A stretch of DNA of 64,000 nucleotides, taken from positions 2,432,473 through 2,496,472 of the forward strand of contig JASKMD010000028.1 of the NCBI GenBank assembly GCA_030144725.1, in the 5' to 3' direction. Below are positions 12,132-22,600 of this stretch, one piece after another (position 1 is the first letter of the stretch; each line of letters begins with the position of its first letter). The notes beneath the pieces were generated by a model, which saw only the letters and a list, made by a program, of their open reading frames with translations, made no database searches and was not told the DNA's origin. The stretch comes from Haematococcus lacustris. Lineage: Eukaryota; Chlorophyta; Chlorophyceae; Chlamydomonadales; Haematococcaceae. The position numbers and the translations under genes are program-made.

Positions 12132-13020
12132 GTCATGCATAGCCCAGGCCTCCCGGCCTCACCCACCGGGCAAGCAGCCGTTTGAGGGCAATGAGGGTGA
12201 AGTCAGTGTTAGTGTGGCGCTCATGCACCTCATCGATGAACACATGAGTGGTGTCCTCCAGGTCAGGGTCGAGTCAGCAGGCGGCGCAGCAGCAGGCCGG
12301 AGGTCATGTAGGTCAGGCGGGTGCTGCTGCTTACACAGCTGTCCAGGCGCACCTGCAGCCAGGTAGATGTGCAAGGGCTGTCAGGGCTAGGGCTGGGTTG
12401 GGGCTGGGCCACCAGGGTCTGTGGTTGGGGCTGGGCCACCAGGGCATGTGGCTGGGCGGCTGAGGGCTGCGGCCATGGACACCTACTCCTACTTGTGCGG
12501 CGAGTTTCGAACCCCAGCCGCAACCCGCTGCTCGAAGCACAGCATTGGGCATGGTGAGCTTTCCAGCGTACTTTCTATGGGACAGTGAGTGGCATGCTGC
12601 TGTTGAGTTGGTTCCCTCAGCTGTGAAGGGTGCAGGTCAGGGGCAGACGCAGCATGGCATAGTCCAGGGTGCATAGCAAGGGTGTGGGCGCTGCTGTGGA
12701 GCGGAAGCAAAGGCAGTGCACCAGGCACAGATGCTGACCCTTGACCTGACCTTGTAGCCCACCACGTCGCCCAGTGCCTCGCCCCGCTCCTCTGCTACTC
12801 GTCTAGCCAGGCTGATGGTGCTGATGCGGCGTGGCTGCGTGACCACCAGGGACACTGCAGCGCCACGCCCTGCTGCCACCGCCTCCTCAAGCAGGAACTG
12901 GGGCAGCTGGGTGCTGCAGGACAGGGCAGCAAGCTAGGCAGGGGCTGGAACCAGGCCATGGTGAGGTTGATTTGCCTGAGGTGAGATGTGTTGAAGGGTG
13001 CTCAGTGAGGGAGCAAGGTG

Positions 13021-13955
13021 CAGGGGTAGGGGTAGGGGTAGGGGTAGGGGTAGGGGTAGGGGTAGGGGTAGGGGTAGGGGTAGGGGTAGGGGTAGGGGTA
13101 GGGGTAGGGGTAGGGGTAGGGGTAGGGGTAGGGGTAGGGGTAGGGGTAGGGGTAGGGGTAGGGGTAGGGGTAGGGGTAGGGGTAGGGGTAGGGGTAGGGG
13201 TAGGGGTAGGGGTAGGGGTAGGGGTAGGGGTAGGGGTAGGGGTAGGGGTAGGGGTAGGGGTAGGGGTAGGGGTAGGGGTAGGGGTAGGGGTAGGGGTAGG
13301 GGTAGGGGTAGGGGTAGGGGTAGGGGTAGGGGTAGGGGTAGGGGTAGGGGTAGGGGTAGGGGTAGGGGTAGGGGTAGGGGTAGGGGTAGGGGTAGGGGTA
13401 GGGGTAGGGGTAGGGGTAGGGGTAGGGGTAGGGGTAGGGGTAGGGGTAGGGGTAGGGGTAGGGGTAGGGGTAGGGGTAGGGGTAGGGGTAGGGGTAGGGG
13501 TAGGGGTAGGGGTAGGGGTAGGGGTAGGGGTAGGGGTAGGGGTAGGGGTAGGGGTAGGGGTAGGGGTAGGGGTAGGGGTAGGGGTAGGGGTAGGGGTAGG
13601 GGTAGGGGTAGGGGTAGGGGTAGGGGTAGGGGTAGGGGTAGGGGTAGGGGTAGGGGTAGGGGTAGGGGTAGGGGTAGGGGTAGGGGTAGGGGTAGGGGTA
13701 GGGGTAGGGGTAGGGGTAGGGGTAGGGGTAGGGGTAGGGGTAGGGGTAGGGGTAGGGGTAGGGGTAGGGGTAGGGGTAGGGGTAGGGGTAGGGGTAGGGG
13801 TAGGGGTAGGGGTAGGGGTAGGGGTAGGGGTAGGGGTAGGGGTAGGGGGTAGGGGTAGGGGTAGGGGTAGGGATAGGGGTAGGGGTAGGGGTAGGGATAG
13901 GGGTAGGGATAGGGGTAGGGGTAGGGGTAGGGGTAGGGGTAGGGGTAGGGGTAGG
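13021..13955. repeat. (GGGGTA)n hexamer array, about 930 bp, intronic (copy A only)
   Basis: About 155 units. They are exact up to about 13,845, where one extra G shifts register, and GGGATA variants appear at about 13,870, 13,895 and 13,907. It fills the intron after the Walker A micro-exon. The orthologous intron in copy B is only 263 nt (57,796-58,058) and has no array. The unit resembles a G-rich telomere repeat, but the location is intronic and the ends are ordinary sequence. Confidence 0.95.
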
Positions 13956-13994
13956 GGGCCTAAGCCCAGCGCCCTGAGCCCTTCACGGCCTCAC

Positions 13995-14016
13995 CTCTTA
14001 CCGCTGCCAGTCTCCC
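13995..14016 (-). other. 22-nt micro-exon encoding Walker A, copy A
   Basis: Same micro-exon as in copy B at 58,059-58,080, with the same flanking splice sites and phases. In copy A the downstream intron (12,914-13,994) has been filled by about 930 bp of GGGGTA repeats. Confidence 0.8.
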
Positions 14017-16994
14017 CTGCACAGCAGCACATGGTATTGCAGAGTGAGGTTTGGCCACCGCCTATATATCATGGAGAGCAGCCCCTTCTAGCCTATGTGT
14101 ATATACAATCTGGAATATTGTGTATTTCAGGGCACAGTATCAAGTGAAGGCTCATCTGTGGCAACAACCAGCCCTTGCATCAGCCATTGTCCCACCCTCT
14201 CCCACACCCACCTGACACAATGGTGACTGGGTTGCGCTCAATAGCCTCCAGTAGCTGCTGTTTGCTGGCGTAAATGGGCAGAACCTGGCGCTGTACATGG
14301 ATGGCTTGCACATGTGGCAGCCATTGGTTGGCGGCCTGCTGCTTCTTCAATGTTGCATTTTGCTTGCGCTGCCAACGTCTGGTGGCTCGTGGGCCATGTT
14401 TGGATTGCTGCTGGCGCTTAGCTTCTAGGGCTGCACGCAGGTGCTGAGCCCGGCCCTGCTGCAGCGATTTGTAGGCACCAAGATCTGCAAGGCAGGAGAA
14501 TATCAAGATCAACAGCCAAGCATGCAGGCAAGCAGACACACAGCCCAGTCTCCATTGCACCTAGGCGAGCCTAGAAGATTCCCAAGCAAAATTGCATGCC
14601 AAACTATAACACTCTATGTCCACGTGACACCTACCTCGTAGGGAGGCCGTTGCGTTGTCCTCGTCGTTTGAGTAGCCATACTCCGCCGCCAACGCGAACC
14701 TGGCGGTCGCTCCACCTCCGGGTTCGTCGCCCGCACTATTGCCCCACCACTCGCCCTTCTCATGGCCCGACGACGACCTTGTATTTCGTTTCTCTCTCCC
14801 TGTGGCCCCTCCAGGAGTCTCCCCTGGCGTTTTGGCTGATTCCATTTGTTCCGTTGTTTGCGTGAGCGCTGCAGCATGGCTTTGTGCGGGGCCGCGGGAA
14901 GCTGTAGTTGGCTCTCCTAGATTTTCACAATGCGCGGCGCCCTTCAGCATTCGCACCACCGAGGCCCACCTTGCGACAGTCGCGGGTGACGGCCCAGGGT
15001 AGAGCGATCCACGGTCCTGTTGAGGGACCTGTTGATCACCAAGCTGGACGCCAGCAGTGAGCTGCGAGGCATAGGGAGTCAGCGGATCGGGCCAGGGACT
15101 GTCGAGCTGAGCAGCGGCGAGGGCGTAGTCGTGCATCCACAGGGGTACGGCCTTCGACCAGATGGGGTCCAATTGAGGCCTACAGGGGCAGTGTTCAGCG
15201 GGATAAGGGGTAGGGAGCAGCATCAACCCAGCACGGCAAACCATGAAGCCTGTGAAGGGCATGAGTCACGGACCTGTAGTTTGGCAGGGGGTGCGTGGCC
15301 ACCACTACATGGCTGTCACAATAGGCCTGTAGCAGCACAGGCAGCCAGGGTTAGGGTCAGGGAGGAGGCAGAGTTGCGGTCACCTGTTGCTAGGATCTGC
15401 CTGCCTGCCTGCCTGCCCGCCTGCCCAGTGCTTGGCAGCCTTCCACCTGCCTGCATATGCAAGTCATTGGCTTCAAGAAGGCCCTCCAGCTCGGGGTGGG
15501 AATGCAGCTCCTTGATGCTCCATTCGTACACCCTATACAGAGAAGCTCATCGGGGACTGTAAACGCGTTGCCTATTACTACGCTGCTCCCTGTACCCCAG
15601 CCCCCAAACCCTGCTACGCCCACGAGTTGAATCTGCAGTCCTTACGTAAGGGTAAACCTTTCCTGTGATTTCCCTCACCACACCCATACAGCTCCCATCC
15701 CACCCTCACACCCCACCACTCTCCTCTCCCTTACCTCATTTGCACCTCCTGCCCCCGTTGCAGCTGCACCACGCGCAGCACCTGCATCACCTGCTCAGCC
15801 TCAAGGGGCTGGGCATACAGGTCGGCACTGTGGGGGTCTGAGGCTTGCTCTCGGTTCCGATCCACAGCCCGCCTTAATGTGGGCAAACCCTTCCCTGCTG
15901 CCCGGGCGGCTGGGGGCAGGTGCAGGTGGAAGCAGCGCAAGTGGGCGATGGTCTGCAGCAGGTGCCTGAGGGATGAGAACGTGGGTGGTTCATCAGGATT
16001 GGCATTGTCACCAGAGGGGGGAGGGTCAGGGTTGGGAGCATAGTTGGAAGTGGCGCTGGGCTCAGGGTCTGGGGCTGGGCCAGGGGAGGGGGCTGCGTCA
16101 GGGGTGGAGGCAGGGTCAGGGGTGGGTCCAGGAGCAGAGCAGGTGCTGAGGTCAGGGGTGGTGCAAGGTTCAGGGATAGGGCTGTGGTCGTGAGAGGAGC
16201 CACGGTCAACATCATGAGCAGGGTCAGAGCTGTGATCATGTGCTGTGGAAGACGAGGCGCCGTTGAGCTTGTTTGCAAGGGCCGAGGCGGATTGGGAGGA
16301 GTGGGAGGAAGGGGTGGAGGAGAAGCCAGTGTCAAAAATGCTGTGATGTCTATCATCCATCATCGTGTAGGAGGCCACACTGGCGCCACAGGAGCCGTTG
16401 AGCTTGTTTGCAGGGGCCCGGGCAGGGGGGGAGGAGGGGGAAGAAGGAGGGTAGGAGTAGCCAGTGTCAACTACGCTGCTATGTCTGTCATCGCTGCCCT
16501 GATTGGATGGCAGAGTGATGGTGACATCCTCCACCCACTCCCTGCAGCCAGCAGCAGCAGTCCCTTCTCTCCATTCTTGCTGCTGTCAGGACTGCTGCTG
16601 GTGCTAGCCCTCTGCAGTTGTGTGGTCTGCAGCCCAACTCACAGCTCACAGCCCCTATTGCGCGCCAACTGGGTGAGCTGTGCCATGGTGTGCTGCAGCA
16701 CTGCTGCATGACCGATGTCAGTTGCCTGCAGTTGACAAGCAGCAGCAGCAGCAGCAGCAGCAGGCAACAGTACGAAAGCCATCACACAGCAGCACAGCAG
16801 GCAGCAGCGCAGCAGGCAGCAGCAGCGCTGATGAGGGGTTTCTCAGTTTAGCAGCACCTCGGGCACTCTGAGGATGAAGTGCTCCTCAGCCCGCAGCCAC
16901 ACATCACTGAGCGTGTCGTGCACAGCCTGTTCGTTCAGTGTACCAACTGTAGCTGACTCGCTTTGAAGCAGCAGCTGGGCAAGGTCCAGGTACA

Positions 16995-18329
16995 CTGCGT
17001 GCAAGACATCATCAGCGGTGGAAGTCGAGAGAAGTCGAGAGAAACGAATGTCAGGGAGTGGGAATAGGCAAGAGGGTTGTAGGGTCTGTTTATTGTTAGG
17101 GAGTGCATTGGGAGCCACATATGAGTCCCATGAAGATGTTGCACCCCTGCCCGTGCCCCAAGTTAAGTGTCAGAGTAAGTGAGGAGGAAATCCCTGCAAT
17201 TGCGCGCTGCCTGCTTTACCATCCAAGCATGCTAGCTGCCATGCCAGGCTAGGATTGGCGCAGAGCCAATGATCCTTTAGTGTGTGAGTGGTTTGCCGTC
17301 GAAAGGTGGCTGTCCCAGAGGATGTGTTCCTCCTGCGAGTCAACACCAAGACGCAGCTCCGCGCACCTGTCGCGGGGCGGGGGGCAGTAGCTTCTGAACG
17401 TGTCTTCGAGCTTGCGCGAGGGACAGAAACCAAGGACGTCGCCCCGCGTGCCCGCGGTAGCCATCGCAGATGCGGCCGATGGGCTGCATTGAGCATCCCG
17501 TCCAGTTGCGAGTGTTGCTCGTCGTTGAGGGCTTTGGTGGTGACTTTCACGGATCCGTGATGTTATGCGAGATTGCGTGTACATGAGGCTTGTCGCACTT
17601 GTAAGCCTGCTGCCGCGACTGCTGCAACGATGCGAGGCTGGTCGCCGCCGCCGTACACGCCGCGCTCAATCCCAGCAAAACCCCGGGTACTCAGCCCATT
17701 GACCGAAGCCCGGCGGGGCCAGTGCCATTGACCAGGTCCATTGACCAATGCCCGGGGTGGACAGTGCAGCAAGGTGCATGTGCGAGATAACATGTTGCAA
17801 GTGATGAGTGCAGCAGCAGGAGTAACGGCAGCGGGCGAGAGTTGTAAGGACTGACTTGAGGTAGGTGTCGGACAGGACCTGCAGCCTATGGGCGCTGTCA
17901 AGGCTGGTAGCTGTCTTATACACATAGTTAGACAAAAGGCTTACATGAGCCAGTGGGATGGGAGCAGGCCCCAGCCCACTGGCCTGGCCATAGCTCCTGC
18001 ACAGCTGCACAGTAGACAACGAGGTGAGGCTTTGCTGACACATGCCGTGACAGCTGTAAGTTGCTTGGGAAGCTACAAACGTCCCACAGCCCGGCAACTA
18101 GCGGTACAATGACTTGGAGGATACGGAAGATCCAAGCAAAAGTAGCGGGACGCAATGAGCCCTCAAGTAGGAGGTGGTGGGATGGCATTAAGGGAAAGAG
18201 TAGTCGACTGTGCCATGCCTCACCTGGTGCCACCATGTCAGCATTACTATGTGCCTTGTGGGCTTGACTGCAACTGGAGGGAGGGATGGCTGAGGTGTCT
18301 AAATAGTGATGAGGACAATGTCTAGCAGC
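16995..18329. other. 5' flank of helicase copy A; first exon not resolved
   Basis: This stretch is conserved with 61,139-62,290. It should include the promoter and any missing first exon. A minus-strand frame ending at 17,249 contains a cysteine-containing stretch (CPPPRDRCAELRLGVD) and could be an upstream exon, but the same frame is broken in copy B, so it is not called. A short duplicated phrase (CAATGCCCGG..) occurs near 17,690-17,760. Nothing else was recognised. Confidence 0.4.
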
Positions 18330-19490
18330 CGGTGGCCTTCTTTGGCACAGCTGGCATTGGCACCCAGGGAGGCTGGGGTGCTGATGCGGTGCTGTAAGCT
18401 TGCTGCCAGGTACTGTGCAGGCCTAGGGCCAGAGACCAGCAGCTGGGCAAGATGGTGCTAGTCAATGATTCCGCACTAGCCATGTCAGCTCGGAAGTGAG
18501 CGGTCAGCAGCCCTGTGAGGAGCAGCGGTAGGTCTACGGGCTGTAGTCTTTTGGGAATGCCATGGCTGAGAACATGCGCTCCTCCTCCACCGAGCCTGGT
18601 GTCATGACCGGTGCAAGCTCTGCCAGCTTGATGTACTCTGAGATGTCTGCCTTGGTGATGGGTTGGCCAGCCAGGTAGCGCCACAACTTGGTGGTCTGCT
18701 CGGCTGGGTTGACTGTTGCTGAGCTGAGCTCTGCACAGTGCTCAGCTTGGCTGCGCATGACGCTCACAACAGCTGATTGTTGGGCAGATAGCTTGTGCTG
18801 GTCTAGCAAGGCTGGCACCCGTTGGCCATTGATCAGGGTCGCTTCCATGCATCACGGGCCTTGACAATGGCCTGGCATATGCAACAGCCAGCCCTTTGGC
18901 ATGCTCCAGTGGGAGGAAATGGTCGCGTAGGCCACGTAGCACAACAACTGTTGTTGCTGCCAGCTCCTGCTTGGCACCATCGACATGCTGCTGAAAACCA
19001 TTGGCTGGCACTGGAGCAGCCCGGCGCTTCCTTGCGGGGATGGCGGACAGCTTTACCAGCTCACTGCCTAGCTCAACCGCCGCTTCTTCCTCCTCCTCTT
19101 CAGGCTCAACAAACGTTGTCTCCATGTCTGCCGCGGCCTGCCTGCTGCCTACTTCCTCCTCATCCTCACTGTCACTGTCAGCCTTATCTGCCCGCCCTGC
19201 CATGCCCTGCCATGCTGCCGTTCCCATGCGGCTGCAAAGCCAAAAGGCCAGAGCCGTTATACACCATGCAGCTGCCAGGTCCTGCCACATTGGCATTAAC
19301 TCTGGAAAGTCCGGAAAGAGAGGGGGGAGGGGCCACTGATCATGGCAGGCTATGGCAGCATGGCTGGGCTTTGACTAGGCTAGGCTAGGCTGGGCCAAGC
19401 TGGGCAAGGCCAGCATACCTCCGTGAGGGCCAGCAAGATTCGCTTCCACTCGAAGTCCTCAAGCACGTAAGCCCGCCCCGCCCCGCCCCG
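18330..19490 (-). pseudogene. hAT-like transposase remnant (C-terminal dimerisation region)
   Basis: Minus-strand pieces in order: FEWKRILLALTEV near 19,430-19,465 ending at a GTATGC donor; an acidic and basic stretch at 19,296-18,750; then SEYIKLAELAPVM and GSVEEERMFSAMAF at 18,640-18,550. The last part fits the pattern of hAT C-terminal dimerisation domains, in which a serine-valine precedes an E-R-x-FSxM core and an RNRL segment. The frame breaks after KDYS at 18,537 and resumes in another frame to a stop near 18,322. A CCCCG array (19,471-19,511) lies just upstream. The end part is also present downstream of helicase copy B (62,290-62,470). Confidence 0.55.
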
Positions 19491-19639
19491 CCCCGCCCCG
19501 CCCCGCCCCGCGGCCGCTGGCTGGTCTCGAGCTAGTTCCGATCAGAGCTGTATAGGCACGCTACCTGACCACGTGATGGGCTAGGACACCCCCATCCAAT
19601 TGGCTTCAGACTTATACCGAGGGGAGCGGGAAGTGAAGC

Positions 19640-22600
19640 CTACAACGCAAGCTTGCAATTGAGACTAGCGCCCCTCTTCCGTTTGGCCTGTTTCTTATTC
19701 TCCTGGCCTGGTCCCTTCCCGCCCTTGTCTCCGCCCCCGCCACGCATCATACGTTTCCCGAAGGACGTCATGAATCGAGAGATCACTTGTTGTGTCACGT
19801 CGATTGTCAGTCGGGCTTCCGTCCTGTTGTTCAATGCGCACCAGAGCAGAAACTCCGCTCCGACCGCGAGGCTCACATCGCGCTTGAAGGCCGTCGGGGA
19901 GTTTGACGAAGGGTCGCCAGGCCAGAGTGGGCCATGGTCGCTGCTTGACTCGCTGGTTGAACTGCTGCTTGAACCACTATGGGGTGCCGCGTACATCTCA
20001 AACAACTTTCTTCGATGAGATACGATGCCAGCCATGGCTGTCATGTTATCAGGGCCAAGGACGGCTGAGTCTGGCAGCTGCACAAGGCCATATATTGTGC
20101 CCATGAGTAGCTGCTGGAGCTGCCCACCACTGGTGCTGTCATTGCTAACAGGCCAGGACTTGGGAAGATGGAGCCGTGCGTGGAGGTCGTAAGGGCAGCC
20201 AGCACGGAGTTGGGCCTCCAAGTAAGCTCCCTCGCGTCCCACCACAAACTGCACTAATAGAGATAGGACTGCGATGTCATCAGGTGATCTACTCGTGTCA
20301 CCAGGGCCAGCACTGCCAGCTAACTCTGCCCACCGCTGCAGTAAACCCTCTCCAGTGCCCTGCCCAAGGGTTGTATTGTGCTGCCGCTGTTGCTGTTGAG
20401 CTTGCTGACCAAACCCCGGGACGCTGACCTGGCTCTGGGGAGCTTCAGCTCCAGGGAGGGGCTTACGGCTCCCCATACCTTGTCGAGCAGTCCTAAGGAT
20501 GTTGGTGTACCACTCCCACCGACCCCAATGCACCAGGCAATGCTGCAGGTCCAGATGCAGCGGTGCTCCACGCTCAAACATGTTGCCAGGCAGACCCATG
20601 CGCAGCAGTGCCAGCGCAAGCTCAGCCTCCGGCAGGTCCGTGGGGTCGACACTGCTTGGGTTGGGTGCTTCAGGGCTACGCTGCGTGCAAGGCTTGTGTG
20701 CGGGCTGTGCTTGGCCTCCCAAGGCTAGCGCCCCTGTAGGCCCGCCATTGTCGCGGCCACTCGAAGAGGGGGTGGAGGGGAATGGGCTGCGCGGTGCTAT
20801 TGCTTGATGGCCAAGGCTTGCTGCTTCCGATAGGGCTGGCATGTCAGTGCCACTGCCCACAGCAGACTGTGTTGCACGCTCTAGGGTTAGCTGCTCCTCT
20901 ACAAGGCGGTTAAGGAACAGGGTCTTGAAGGGTGGGCAGTTGATCCACAGGCTGAACAGCAGGGTCCATTGCCTGGGGCCCCAAGTCTGCCACTCACTCA
21001 CGAGGCTGCCATCATCCCTAACCCATTTCTTAGTGAAAGATGGTCTCATGAAGTTGGACCAGTCTGCCATTTCGAGCCAGTGCCTGCAGAGTAGACAACA
21101 GCCTGATGGCTGCATGATGACCTGTGCTTTACCAAAGACAATGGCAGGCCACACACCATGGCTGCTCTGTGTTACTACAGAAAGGGATTATACTGGCAGC
21201 TTGCACCCGGCCTGAGCAAGAAGATAGCCTGGCAGCACTCACTTGATGGGCAGCTCCTCAGGCAGTGGTGCTGGGGCTGTGTTGGGTGATGCAGGGCAGA
21301 GGTGCGGCTCCAGTACCACCAGTAGAGCTTCAAGTGGCATGAACATGGCCTTGGTGTACATTGCATTGGATGATGCCAACAGCCTGCAGGGCAGCCTTTC
21401 AGGGCAGGTTCAGCATGGGCATGGCAGCTCATGGCGTCTGCATGCATGTGACTGCAATGCACTTATCTACGCAGCTCCATGCCCAGCACAAGGTGTTGCA
21501 GCCCACCTTTCCAGCGCTTGCTGCACCAGCCCAGCCTCAGCCTCCGGGTGCCTCTTAGCCACAGCATACAGCAGGCTGGCACGCCAGAAGGAGTCGGAGC
21601 GGCCGACGACGTGTGTGCCACCATTGAAGAGCATGGCAACAAAGGACTCCTGTGCCGGACTCCTGCGCCATGCAACGCGTCGTTCCAGCGTGCCTGCTGC
21701 CCCTGCTGCCCCCACAGCGCCACCCCCGCTACTGCTGTCACAATGCTCACTGCCCAGTGCCCTCAGGCCCAGCTGCAGCAGGCTGTTGATAGCGCTGGGC
21801 AGGATAAGGCAGAAGGGTTGCTGCCCCAGCTGCTGCATCAGTCTGCCCGGTTCCAGTTGCTGCATGACAGCTTGCCAAACGTCCAGCATGAGAGGGTTGC
21901 CCGGAGCTCGCCAGGGCCCCTCAAAACAGCTGTAGAAGCAGAAATCCATCCTGTCTTTCTTGGAGAGGTCCTGATGTGTAAGGATCATACCGGCCATGGC
22001 ATAGGTGGTCAAATGTTGTGGAAGGTTGCTGACCAGGTACAGGGTGCCCAGCACCTGCAGCCAGGCAGCACCTCGCAAAGTTCCTTCACTCAGCTCACAC
22101 TCACAGCAACCCACAGTTGTGACTCACAGCAACCAGCAATAGTACCTTACTGAAACAGAGTCAAACAGGCTAAGACCTGCTGCTCACACCTGGTAGAAGT
22201 GTGAGGCTGGCAGGTACTGGCTGCAGAGCCCAGTCAGCTGAGAAGCAAGGACCTTGTAGTCGTCCATTGAGGCAAGGTCATCGCCTGATATCAGCAGCTG
22301 TGTTGTTGTCATCAGCACGGAGCCACGCAGCAGCTCCACCTCCTCCCGCCAGCCATATAAGGTGTTGGCACAAGCACCCAGCTGCTTGGACAGCAGCTGG
22401 GTCCAAGCCTGAAGCGGTTGACTGCCTCTTAATAAATAGTATGCCCCCTGTGGAGGCACAGCAGGCTTAGGACATTCAATCCTCTGCTGTCCTCATTGGC
22501 GTCCCCCTCCCCTCTCCCCCCACCCATCTGGCTGGCATCCCTGTCCATCACTCCGCCACTTCCCTTGGCATCCAACAGGCCAACCCTACCCTCTCCTCCC

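Larger units (their letters stand above)
820..16994 (-). pseudogene. DExH-box RNA helicase (DHX36/DHX57-like), copy A, disrupted
   Basis: Paralogue of the intact gene at 49,052-61,138. Exons read 5' to 3': 16994-16858, 16725-16643, 16541-15735, 15532-15451, 15326-15274, 15179-14635, 14484-14212, 14016-13995, 12913-12751, 12352-12167, 11952-11841, 11477-11419, 11146-10581, 8783-8411, 8152-7981, 5124-4973, 4848-4593, 4136-4029, about 3860-3748, 3541-3129, 2940-2824, 2437-2328, 2156-1994, 1461-1174, 1014-820. Recognisable motifs are GETGSGKS (I), TQPRRIS (Ia), FIDEVHER (II), MSATLQA (III), ATNIAETSITIP (V), GRAGRVQPG (VI), HA2 and the OB-fold region. Lesions relative to copy B: an extra G at 12,273 shifts frame just before DEVH; an extra T at 11,447 shifts frame in the FLEDF exon; the acceptor AG before the exon ending near 3,860 is absent; and the last codons and the stop lie in the R1 transposon. 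It could still give truncated products. Sequencing error in the two 1-nt insertions is the main alternative. Confidence 0.8.
891..18530 (-). repeat. Segmental duplication, copy A (about 17.6 kb)
   Basis: This block is colinear and in the same orientation as 49,052-62,465. Exon after exon of the helicase can be aligned. Intergenic sequence upstream of its 5' end also aligns, for example the run around 17,365-17,400 with 61,480-61,515, and 18,190-18,385 with 62,170-62,375. Copy A is longer because of intronic arrays (375 bp at 4,205, 1.56 kb at 8,902, 0.93 kb at 13,021) and a 2.9-kb transposon-filled intron at 5,125-7,980. Its lower end was cut by the R1 element. Confidence 0.85.

Noticed and set aside
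13021..13955. Internal telomere or subtelomere
   Set aside because: GGGGTA is not the usual green-algal telomere unit, and the array lies precisely within a helicase intron.
12972..14147. 391-residue GVGVG frame and 284-residue GRGRG frame
   Set aside because: Artefacts of the GGGGTA array. The flanks are helicase intron and a micro-exon on the opposite strand.
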